DNA of 20,467 bases from Candidatus Colimorpha onthohippi (GTDB lineage Bacteria > Bacteroidota > Bacteroidia > Bacteroidales > P3). The stretch is from NCBI GenBank assembly GCA_018064565.1, contig JAGHVA010000176.1, positions 1 to 20,467 on the forward strand. The letters are read 5' to 3'. Under the pieces are notes generated by a model, which was given only the letters and a program-made list of their open reading frames with translations, searched no databases and was not told where the DNA came from. Shown here one piece after another: positions 14,643-20,467 of this stretch (positions within the stretch are counted from its first letter, which is position 1; each line of letters begins with the position of its first letter). The position numbers and the translations under genes were made by a program.

Positions 14643-16145
14643 TTGGCTGGTTGGCAGGCTCGGTTTGCCGAAAGCATCGGTTTGTTAGGGCTGATGTCTG
14701 CGTTGCTTGTTACAAGCATGGCTGGTGCTCAGCAAGACACTCAGTCGTTGAGGTTGTGGGTGTCGGTGGATGGGCTGTGTGCCGACTTACGGTGGGATTC
14801 GGTGGTGGGTCCGTATAATCCGCATTATGCGCTGTGGGTCAGCTATCCGTATGAGCAAGAAGTCCGCGGTGCGGTTACTGATACTACAGTGTTGCGTTAT
14901 TGTGCTACACACCGAGTTTGTGGCGATACAGTCTCTTTTCGGATAGAAGCTTATGATAGCTGCGTTAGAGGTGTATCCATATCGGTAGGAGAGGTGATGC
15001 GCGACAATGGCCCTACGCAACCTCCTACACCTATATCGGCCGCGGATGATGGTGTCTCGGGGCGTATAAGGCTTACTTGGTCGCCATCGCCCGATACAGA
15101 TATTGTGGGTTATTGTCTGTGTACGGGTGTGCCATGCCAAAGTTATGACACGATATGGGGTGTGTCGGAGACAAGTTATGTATGCGCTGATCATTGGGCT
15201 ACCGATCAGCATACCTATAGGGTGCTGGCTTTCGACTCGTGCGGAAAAGCGAGTCCATGGACTCAATATTTTGGCAATCTGCCGCTGAAAATATACACAC
15301 AGCAGTGTTCTCGTGATGTGGTCTTGCAATGGCCAGATTTCAAAGAGTTGGTCTCCAACGTGAGTTATTATGCGTTATATTTGTCGGCCGATGGGGGTGC
15401 GTGGGAACGGATAGACTCTATTGAAGCGCGCAGAGATGTAACCTATACCTGCACGGTGGCTGACGATATAATGGATGTCGCCTTCAAGGTCGGAGCTTGT
15501 ACTTCCGACAATAGTTATTGTGTATATTCTAATGTGGTAAGGTATGAGGTAGGTGTCGTCGATACGGCTCAATATCTGCGGATTGACAAGGCGGAATACG
15601 ATATAGTATCGGGAGAGATTGCTCTGGAAATGAGTGTGGATGATGCTTTTGAGACAGACTATTACGTGTTGTGGCGTCTGGATGATTATGGTGAATGGCA
15701 GGAGATAGCCACCTTCCCGTATGGCAACCAGCGGTTTACATATTCCGACAGGATAACGCTGTCCAGCCGTTCGGAGGGTTATAGCTACCGCTTGTCAACA
15801 TTGGATAGGTGCAAACGGGTGTCGAGTTATTCAGTGCCGGTCGTGACGTATATTCCAGATGCAAGTACCAAAGGGGTGGTATTCCCCAATGTGATTACCC
15901 CGTCGAGGATAGACAACAATAGGTTTTGTCCTATATTCAGGTTTTTGAATTGGGAGTTTTATAGGTTGTCGATATATAACCGATTTGGGGCATTGGTATT
16001 TGAAACAACCGATAACACCCAATGTTGGGATGGCAAACACGATGGGGTTCAGGTGCCACAAGGTGTGTATGTGTATATGTTGCGTTGCCGCTGGATGGAT
16101 GGCACATTGGGTGAGGAGCGTGGTACGGTGACGGTAGTGTATTGA
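14643..16145 (+). CDS. Surface/secreted protein with Fn3-like repeats and CHU_C gliding-motility-type C-terminal domain
   Basis: About 500 residues from TTG 14643; GTG 14499 and 14520 upstream and ATG 14694 are alternatives. The proposed start gives a signal peptide ending GLMSALLVTSMAGA just before QQDTQ, whereas the longer forms put ~50 Arg/Gly-rich residues in front of it. The body contains several Fn3/Ig-like beta-sandwich stretches, for example IRLTWSPSPDTDIVGYCLC and YRVLAFDSCGKASPW, with many cysteines. From about residue 410 to the end is a CHU_C (gliding motility-associated) domain: VVFPNVITPSRIDNNRFCPI, YRLSIYNRFGALVFET, CWDGKHDG, VPQGVYVYMLRC. That domain directs export through the type IX secretion system and, in this family, surface attachment. 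The gene is 27 bases before nadK. The body sequence is not recognised as an enzyme. Confidence 0.85.
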   Translation: MAGWQARFAESIGLLGLMSALLVTSMAGAQQDTQSLRLWVSVDGLCADLRWDSVVGPYNPHYALWVSYPYEQEVRGAVTDTTVLRYCATHRVCGDTVSFRIEAYDSCVRGVSISVGEVMRDNGPTQPPTPISAADDGVSGRIRLTWSPSPDTDIVGYCLCTGVPCQSYDTIWGVSETSYVCADHWATDQHTYRVLAFDSCGKASPWTQYFGNLPLKIYTQQCSRDVVLQWPDFKELVSNVSYYALYLSADGGAWERIDSIEARRDVTYTCTVADDIMDVAFKVGACTSDNSYCVYSNVVRYEVGVVDTAQYLRIDKAEYDIVSGEIALEMSVDDAFETDYYVLWRLDDYGEWQEIATFPYGNQRFTYSDRITLSSRSEGYSYRLSTLDRCKRVSSYSVPVVTYIPDASTKGVVFPNVITPSRIDNNRFCPIFRFLNWEFYRLSIYNRFGALVFETTDNTQCWDGKHDGVQVPQGVYVYMLRCRWMDGTLGEERGTVTVVY

Positions 16146-16172
16146 TAATAAGTAGTATAAATACCAAAACAG

Positions 16173-16973
16173 ATGCATATAGTTTTATATACCAAGAAAT
16201 GTGACGCACAGATGCAGCAGGTGCTGTCTGATTTGGAATGCAGATTAGGTGTATTGGGGGTAGAGACTTCCAGATTGACAGCAGGCGAAAGCTTGAAAAA
16301 CCCGTTGCCAGATATGGTGTTGTCGATAGGTGGCGATGGCACTTTGCTCAGTTCGGTGCATGCTATAGGATGTAGCGGTGTGCCTGTAGCGGGGTTGAAT
16401 TTTGGACATCTTGGCTTTTTGACAACGGCGGGCAGGGATGATGTGGACCAGTTGTTGCACGAGATGCTGGCAGGCAATTATGCGGTGGAACAGCGGACTT
16501 TGCTTCAAGTATGTAGAGATAAACAACCCACCAGCTATGCCTTGAACGAGGCAGTACTGCATAGGTCAGACAATCAGCCATTGTTGAACACCTCGTTGTA
16601 TGTAGATGACGAATTTGTGGCTACTTATTCGGCCGACGGTCTTATCGTGGCTACTCCCACTGGCAGTACAGCCTATTCGTTGAGTTGTGGAGGTCCTATT
16701 TTGACACCCGACTGTGGCTGTTTTGTAATCACCCCCATCGGTGCGCACAGACTTACGCTGCGGCCTATTATTGTGCCCGATAGTGCGGCTATTCGCTTGG
16801 TGGTGGAGGATGTGAAAGGCGATTACCACTTGAATCTGGATTCAGACAGTGTTTTGTTGTCAAACAATAATTCAATCAGGATAGGTAAAGCTGATTTTCA
16901 AGTCAATCTGGTACGAATGTATAACCAGAGTTTCTTTACAGCGATACATCAAAAATTGGCATGGGGTCGATAA
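16173..16973 (+). CDS. nadK: NAD kinase
   Basis: 266 residues. Phosphorylates NAD+ to NADP+ in the cytoplasm, the only route to NADP in most bacteria. The family motifs are intact: SIGGDGTLLSS (51-61), GLNFGHLGFL (74-83), the conserved Asn-Glu at 125-126 (ALNEAVLHR), and DGLIVATPTGSTAYSLSCGG (155-174). The C-terminal substrate region, with ITPIGAHRLTLRPIIVP, is also present. Length is slightly shorter than the ~290 residues common in Bacteroidales because the N-terminus is compact, but the ATG at 16173 gives a proper first beta strand (MHIVLYTK). It lies between the CHU_C gene and the Rieske-like lipoprotein gene, with 27- and 3-base gaps, so co-transcription is likely. Confidence 0.97.
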   Translation: MHIVLYTKKCDAQMQQVLSDLECRLGVLGVETSRLTAGESLKNPLPDMVLSIGGDGTLLSSVHAIGCSGVPVAGLNFGHLGFLTTAGRDDVDQLLHEMLAGNYAVEQRTLLQVCRDKQPTSYALNEAVLHRSDNQPLLNTSLYVDDEFVATYSADGLIVATPTGSTAYSLSCGGPILTPDCGCFVITPIGAHRLTLRPIIVPDSAAIRLVVEDVKGDYHLNLDSDSVLLSNNNSIRIGKADFQVNLVRMYNQSFFTAIHQKLAWGR

Positions 16974-16976
16974 GGC

Positions 16977-17402
16977 GTGAGTTGTAAGTGGTTGATAATA
17001 TGTGCTGTGGCGCTTTTTGCCATGGGGTGTAATAAAGATAACACATGTGGTGTCCCACATGGTGATGGAGGGGTGGTGGACTTGTCGTTGCCCGAGATGA
17101 GTGATTTGACCCATGTGGGTGGTTATGTGGTGATTAACAGAGGTCATAAAGGTATATTCGTGGTCCGCACTTCGATGGATGGTGAATTTTTGGCTTTTGA
17201 GTGCGCTTGTCCGAATGATCCAGATGTGGCGGTAGCCCCTCAGGAAGGCTTTGAGAGTGCGGTGCTACAATGTCCTAAATGGCAAACCATATTCAGCGTT
17301 TATGCGGATGCTGCACCTATCGATGGTAACCAAACTCCGTGCAGCCTCTATCAATACGGAGCTACTTTGTCGGCAGATGGTTATACTTTGGTAATATATT
17401 AG
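16977..17402 (+). CDS. Lipoprotein with degenerate Rieske-like domain
   Basis: 141 residues from GTG 16977, three bases after the nadK stop and behind an AAGG-like site. The N-terminus is a lipoprotein signal, LIICAVALFAMGC, with lipidated C18. The remainder resembles a Rieske [2Fe-2S] fold: FLAFECACP (71-79), LQCPKWQTIF (98-107), then a C-terminal strand pair YGATLSADGYTLVIY. In true Rieske proteins the ligands are CxH and CxxH; here the equivalents read CAC (76-78) and CPKW (99-102), so both histidine ligands are missing while two to three cysteines remain. The protein is therefore probably not a standard Rieske electron carrier; it may bind a different metal, form a disulfide, or be purely structural. 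Membrane-anchored on the periplasmic side. Similar small lipoproteins occur widely in Bacteroidales as hypotheticals. Confidence 0.8.
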   Translation: MSCKWLIICAVALFAMGCNKDNTCGVPHGDGGVVDLSLPEMSDLTHVGGYVVINRGHKGIFVVRTSMDGEFLAFECACPNDPDVAVAPQEGFESAVLQCPKWQTIFSVYADAAPIDGNQTPCSLYQYGATLSADGYTLVIY

Positions 17403-17468
17403 TGGTTTCGATAAGTCGAAGATACAAAAACGACAGTTATTAAACAAATAATCAATAATATATAGTAG

Positions 17469-18650
17469 ATGGATATAAGTCATTATTTTAGTCCAGTAGC
17501 CATCCATCCTAAACCGTTGATATGTGAGGATGCCATGGTGATAATGGCAAACAAGATGGTGGTATATACGGAGGACTCAGAATTTCCTGAGGTTCCTAAA
17601 GGGGCGTTGGTATTGTTTGGAGTACCCGATGATAGGAGCAGTGTTGGCAACAGGGGGTGTGCTGCAGCGCCCGATGCGATACGTGAGTATCTGTATGCGC
17701 TGGCAGTGCCACAGTCGGATGTTGCTATGTACGACTTGGGAAATCTAATACCTGGCAAAGAGGTTGAGGATACGTACTATGCGCTGATAGATGTGTTGCA
17801 AGACTTGTTGGACCGTCAGGTTACGGTGGTGCTGTTGGGTGGAGGTCAGGACTTGACATACGCGGTGTATAAGACCTACGAGGTTTTGGGGCGTATAGTG
17901 AATATATGTTCGGTCGATTCTCGATTTGATATCTTTGATGCTCCAAAAGTAACATCCAGGTCGTATCTGAATCATATCATAATGCAGCAGCCCAACTATC
18001 TGTTTAACTACACGGTGATGGGTTATCAGAGCTATCTGGTGGGTAATGACCATATCAAGCTGATGAACGACCTGAATTTTGATGCCTATAGGCTGGGTGT
18101 CTTGCAAGAGGATATGCAACGTGCTGAGCCGCTGGTGCGTAATGCTGATATGGTTTCGGTGGATATTGGTGCGGTGCGGCAGTCGGATGCTCCTGCTAAT
18201 GCGTATCCTTCTCCTCATGGTTTTTATGGTGAGCAGTTGTGTCAGATAGCACGCTTCGCAGGCTTTAGCGACAAGGTGTCGGTATTTGGGCTGTTTGAGT
18301 TGAACCCGCCATTTGACCAGATGGGGCAGACGGCTCACATGGTGGCTCATGCTATATGGTATTTTATTGAAGGCTACCAGCACCGTCAGGCTGATTTCCC
18401 GTATATTGATCAAACTAATTATAAGCGCTTTGTGGTGTATATGGATGCTCAGGATATGGAGATTGTGTTTTATAAGAGCCGTAAGACCGACCGTTGGTGG
18501 GTGGAGGTTCCATGTGAGAATGAGGAGTTTCGCCAGCGGTATATGCGCCATCTGATAATCCCCTGTACCTATGCTGATTATAAGCGCGCCATGCAGAATG
18601 AGATACCTGAGTTATGGTGGCGCTATTATCAAAGAATTTTGCAATGGTAG
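17469..18650 (+). CDS. Arginase/formimidoylglutamase-fold protein, metal ligands not conserved
   Basis: 393 residues, ATG start. The ureohydrolase (arginase/agmatinase/HutG) fold is recognisable in order: ALVLFGVPDDRSSVGNRGCA (46-65) with the N-terminal AAAPDAIREYLY; VVLLGGGQDLTYAVYKTYE (120-138); CSVDSRFDIFD (147-157); and MVSVDIGAVRQSDAPANAYP (228-247). In active enzymes these segments read GGxH, DAHxD and SxDxDxxDP. Here the first His is Gln (Q127), the DAHxD segment reads DSRFD, and the third reads VDIGAV with no second Asp. Binding of the usual Mn2+ pair is unlikely, so databases naming it formimidoylglutamase may be misleading. About 90 extra residues follow the fold. Its stop is one base before the next start (xerC), so the two genes are linked. 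True function unknown. Confidence 0.85.
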   Translation: MDISHYFSPVAIHPKPLICEDAMVIMANKMVVYTEDSEFPEVPKGALVLFGVPDDRSSVGNRGCAAAPDAIREYLYALAVPQSDVAMYDLGNLIPGKEVEDTYYALIDVLQDLLDRQVTVVLLGGGQDLTYAVYKTYEVLGRIVNICSVDSRFDIFDAPKVTSRSYLNHIIMQQPNYLFNYTVMGYQSYLVGNDHIKLMNDLNFDAYRLGVLQEDMQRAEPLVRNADMVSVDIGAVRQSDAPANAYPSPHGFYGEQLCQIARFAGFSDKVSVFGLFELNPPFDQMGQTAHMVAHAIWYFIEGYQHRQADFPYIDQTNYKRFVVYMDAQDMEIVFYKSRKTDRWWVEVPCENEEFRQRYMRHLIIPCTYADYKRAMQNEIPELWWRYYQRILQW

Positions 18651-18651
18651 T

Positions 18652-19560
18652 ATGACTGTAGGAGATGCCATACAACGCTACTTGCTGTATGTGAAAACAG
18701 AGCGGCGCATGTCGCCTGCTACATACACCGTGTATGAGTCAGAATTGAATGCTTTTGCAGCGTTTCTGAATGGTCAGGGTATTGACAACGTGGAAGATAT
18801 AATACCACAGGTGCCCAGGATGTGGCAGATGCAGTGTGCAGAGCAAGGCAAAGCTCCACGGTCGATATTGAGGATGTTGAGTTCGCTGCGCGGCTGGTGT
18901 CGCTATTGTCGCAGGATGGGGTGGATACATGTTGATTTTATGGCAAAAACGGTGTCTCCAAAATGTCCGAAGAGCCTCCCCGTGTTTTTCAGGGAGCATG
19001 ATGCCGAGCAAATCTATAACCAGCAGCTGTTTCCAGATACTTTTGAGGGGTGTAGGGATCAACTGATACTTCAGTTGCTTTATGAGACGGGGATGCGGCG
19101 TGGCGAATTGGTGATGTTGTGCATAGATGCGATTGATGTAGGATCAGCCACAATCAAGGTGTTGGGCAAGCGGAACAAAGAGCGTTATATCCCTATAGAA
19201 AACGAGTTGTTACAAAATATTTTACATTATATTACGTTAAGGAATGAGTTGCCATGCGAGGATAACCGTTTGATAGTGGGTGTTAATGGCAAGCCATGTA
19301 CTGGTTCACAGATATATAGCGTGGTACGTAAGTATATGAGTTTTGCCAACGCAGATAAAATCAGTCCGCACGTCTTCAGGCATAGTTTTGCAACGCATAT
19401 TTTGAATCAAGGGGGCGACATCATAGCTATCAAGGAGTTGTTGGGTCACAGCAGTCTGGCAGCCACAGAGGTTTATACCCATGTGAGCAGGGAACATCTG
19501 AAGGAAGCTTACAATCATGCACATCCGAGGGCTGGTGGCAATGGAAAATCGCAGAAATGA
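18652..19560 (+). CDS. xerC: Tyrosine recombinase, XerC/XerD family
   Basis: 302 residues from ATG 18652, one base after the preceding stop; the frame runs back to 18571 but that part overlaps the arginase-like gene. The length is typical of Xer proteins that resolve chromosome dimers at dif. An N-terminal core-binding SAM-like domain (YLLYVKTERRMSPATYTVYE) precedes the catalytic domain. All catalytic residues are present: Arg in TGMRRGEL (149), Lys in GKRNKER (173), HVFRHSFATHIL with His 240 and Arg 243, His 266 in LLGHSSL, and the nucleophile Tyr 275 in EVYTHV. Position directly before hpf is a recurrent Bacteroidales order, supporting a housekeeping XerC rather than a mobile-element integrase; XerC versus XerD cannot be settled from sequence alone. 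No attachment-site repeats were seen beside it. Confidence 0.92.
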   Translation: MTVGDAIQRYLLYVKTERRMSPATYTVYESELNAFAAFLNGQGIDNVEDIIPQVPRMWQMQCAEQGKAPRSILRMLSSLRGWCRYCRRMGWIHVDFMAKTVSPKCPKSLPVFFREHDAEQIYNQQLFPDTFEGCRDQLILQLLYETGMRRGELVMLCIDAIDVGSATIKVLGKRNKERYIPIENELLQNILHYITLRNELPCEDNRLIVGVNGKPCTGSQIYSVVRKYMSFANADKISPHVFRHSFATHILNQGGDIIAIKELLGHSSLAATEVYTHVSREHLKEAYNHAHPRAGGNGKSQK

Positions 19561-19619
19561 AATCGTGTCTTGCCTACACGCAAAGGCACTGTTAGGATAA
19601 ACCAAAACACCTAATTATC

Positions 19620-19913
19620 ATGAACACAACTATCAATGCCGTCAAGTTCAAGGCTTCTGCCGAACTTGAGAAGTTTGTGAGCGACAAAGTCGCCAAGTTG
19701 GACCGTCTGGTAGATAATGCTACCCGCTGCGAGGTTACGCTCAGGGTTGAGAAGCCTGAGAGCGAAAACAACAAGGTTGCCGAAATCTCTATCGCTTTGC
19801 CAGGTCAGACACTCTTCGTTGCCCAACAGGCCGACAGCTTTGAACAAGCAGTGTCGCAGTGCGCTGATTCGATGAAAGTACAGATTGAAAAGTATAAGGA
19901 GCGTTACAAATGA
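19620..19913 (+). CDS. hpf: Ribosome hibernation promoting factor, short form
   Basis: 97 residues, a short HPF/RaiA-family protein without the C-terminal dimerisation domain of long HPF. It has the expected beta-alpha-beta-beta-beta-alpha pattern: TTINAVKFKASAELEKFVSD, a first helix ending KLDRLVDN, strands CEVTLRVE and VAEISIALPG, and a Lys-rich last helix (VQIEKYKERYK) that contacts rRNA. Binds the 30S decoding region and helps inactivate ribosomes in stationary phase or stress. It lies 59 bases after xerC; that gap contains two mutually exclusive five-base-pair hairpins, too weak to call. Its stop overlaps the start of the rhodanese gene. Confidence 0.93.
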   Translation: MNTTINAVKFKASAELEKFVSDKVAKLDRLVDNATRCEVTLRVEKPESENNKVAEISIALPGQTLFVAQQADSFEQAVSQCADSMKVQIEKYKERYK

Positions 19914-20308
19914 TGCATTGTGGTAAACACTTAACAGCCATGGCAGTTGTCATGGCTGTTGCTTTTTCGGCATTGGGGCAGACAGCTGGTACTCAGACCT
20001 CTTATCACTCGTTGGATGCTGCCACTTTTGCTATGTTGGTGGAAGACTCGATGGTGGTGGTTGTGGATGTCCGATCGCCTCAGAAATATGCAGAGGGTCA
20101 TCTGGCAAAAGCTATCAATATCCCAATAGACGGTCAGTTAGAGCAAATTGTCCAGAGTTCGATAGATATATCTAAGACATTGGCTGTTTATTGCAATAGA
20201 GGACGAAGCAGCAAATTGGCTGCAAGTCGTTTGGCTGCAATAGGTTACAGCGTAATAGAGCTGGACGGAGGCTTTTTGGAGTGGCAACGGTATGTTAACG
20301 ATAAATAG
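19910..20308 (+). CDS. Periplasmic rhodanese-like domain protein
   Basis: 132 residues; ATG 19910 overlaps the hpf stop by four bases (a second ATG at 19913 would overlap by one), so translation is probably coupled. A signal peptide (about 1-24, ending FSALGQTAG) is followed by a single rhodanese domain: VVVVDVRSPQKYAEGHLAKA (49-68), INIPID (69-74), active-site loop CNRGRS (95-100), and LDGGFLEWQRYV (118-129). The active-site Cys95 is present, so sulfur or persulfide transfer, or a related thiol reaction, is plausible. Exported single-domain rhodaneses are common in Bacteroidota; the sulfur acceptor is unknown. Confidence 0.9.
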   Translation: MMHCGKHLTAMAVVMAVAFSALGQTAGTQTSYHSLDAATFAMLVEDSMVVVVDVRSPQKYAEGHLAKAINIPIDGQLEQIVQSSIDISKTLAVYCNRGRSSKLAASRLAAIGYSVIELDGGFLEWQRYVNDK

Positions 20309-20314
20309 TTTATA

Positions 20315-20467
20315 ATGAGACATCTTACTGCTGCAGAAATCGCTATCTTGGAACAGCAAGGCAATTATGCCAAAGACTGGGGGCAGGTTATGGTAACCGA
20401 CCCGTTCGACCCTACCTCTTGGCGTGGAAATAGCTTTGAAGGGTCGGTGTGTGTGGGGCACCATTGC
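20315..20467 (+). CDS. DUF4954 family protein, 3' end cut by the window
   Basis: Starts at ATG 20315, six bases after the rhodanese stop, and is open for 51 codons to the window edge. The residues visible, MRHLTAAEIAILEQQGNYAK then DWGQVMVTDPFDPTSWRGN and FEGSVCVG, fit the beginning of DUF4954, a long (~650-residue) Bacteroidota family whose body is usually a left-handed beta-helix of hexapeptide type, related to sugar acyl/nucleotidyl transferases. Only the N-terminus is seen, so completeness and activity cannot be judged. Function of the family is unassigned. Confidence 0.75.
   Translation, partial: MRHLTAAEIAILEQQGNYAKDWGQVMVTDPFDPTSWRGNSFEGSVCVGHHC

Noticed and set aside
17745..18551. 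268-codon reading frame on the minus strand inside the arginase-like gene
   Set aside because: It overlaps a gene with clear family motifs on the other strand, and its His/Ile-rich product resembles nothing known.
18652..19560. Integrase of a mobile element responsible for the left-hand cluster
   Set aside because: The protein has Xer length and sits in the common xerC-hpf order, 8 kb from the cluster, with no tRNA or direct-repeat attachment sites visible.
19564..19588. Alternative hairpins (CGTGT/ACACG versus TGCCT/AGGCA) before hpf as a riboswitch
   Set aside because: Both stems are only five pairs and match no known riboswitch or leader class.

Overview
The window looks like a chromosomal stretch from a member of the Bacteroidota, most likely order Bacteroidales. 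The evidence is a gliding-motility-type (CHU_C/type IX secretion) C-terminal domain, a DUF4954 gene, a xerC-hpf pair, a PMCA-type calcium ATPase, and AT-rich leaders with few Shine-Dalgarno sequences. Genus cannot be fixed from the sequence. Every convincing gene is on the + strand. No rRNA, tRNA, CRISPR array, transposase or integron was seen.

Region 1 (1-7609) is a tightly packed, low-GC accessory cluster. In order it encodes: a PP2C-type phosphatase cut by the left edge; a Ser/Thr-like kinase with a zinc ribbon and an unusual, WNK-like placement of its lysine; a small three-helix membrane protein resembling DUF5362; a GYF_2-PrsW intramembrane protease; a TerB-like protein with a C-terminal wHTH-like domain; a secreted protein of six exact 25-residue repeats; a secreted SH3b-DUF3761 protein; and a stomatin-like SPFH protein. 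The phosphatase-kinase pair plus TerB-like protein resembles part of the TerY-P triad (vWA protein, PP2C, kinase) known from tellurite/stress-response ('Ter') clusters. The vWA partner would lie left of the window. I read the cluster as a phosphorylation switch coupled to membrane and envelope effectors. This is the most likely under-described system here.

Region 2 (7690-10650) holds a complete PMCA-type Ca2+ P-type ATPase, 80 bases behind the SPFH gene and followed by a strong GNRA-loop hairpin. It may be the last member of the cluster or an independent gene.

Region 3 (10762-14342) has clearly higher GC. It encodes a secreted TPR protein fused to a retropepsin-like aspartic protease domain, and a charged protein of unknown function. 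The C-terminal domain of the latter appears to be the same as that of the TerB-like protein in region 1.

Region 4 (14343-20467) begins with about 300 bases rich in RNA-structure signals: a 41-base palindrome and hairpins with T-tracts. It continues with housekeeping-like genes: a CHU_C surface protein, nadK, a lipoprotein with a decayed Rieske-like fold, an arginase-fold protein lacking the canonical metal ligands, xerC, hpf, a periplasmic rhodanese, and the start of a DUF4954 gene cut by the right edge. Several of these are only 1-30 bases apart or overlap, so they are probably co-transcribed.
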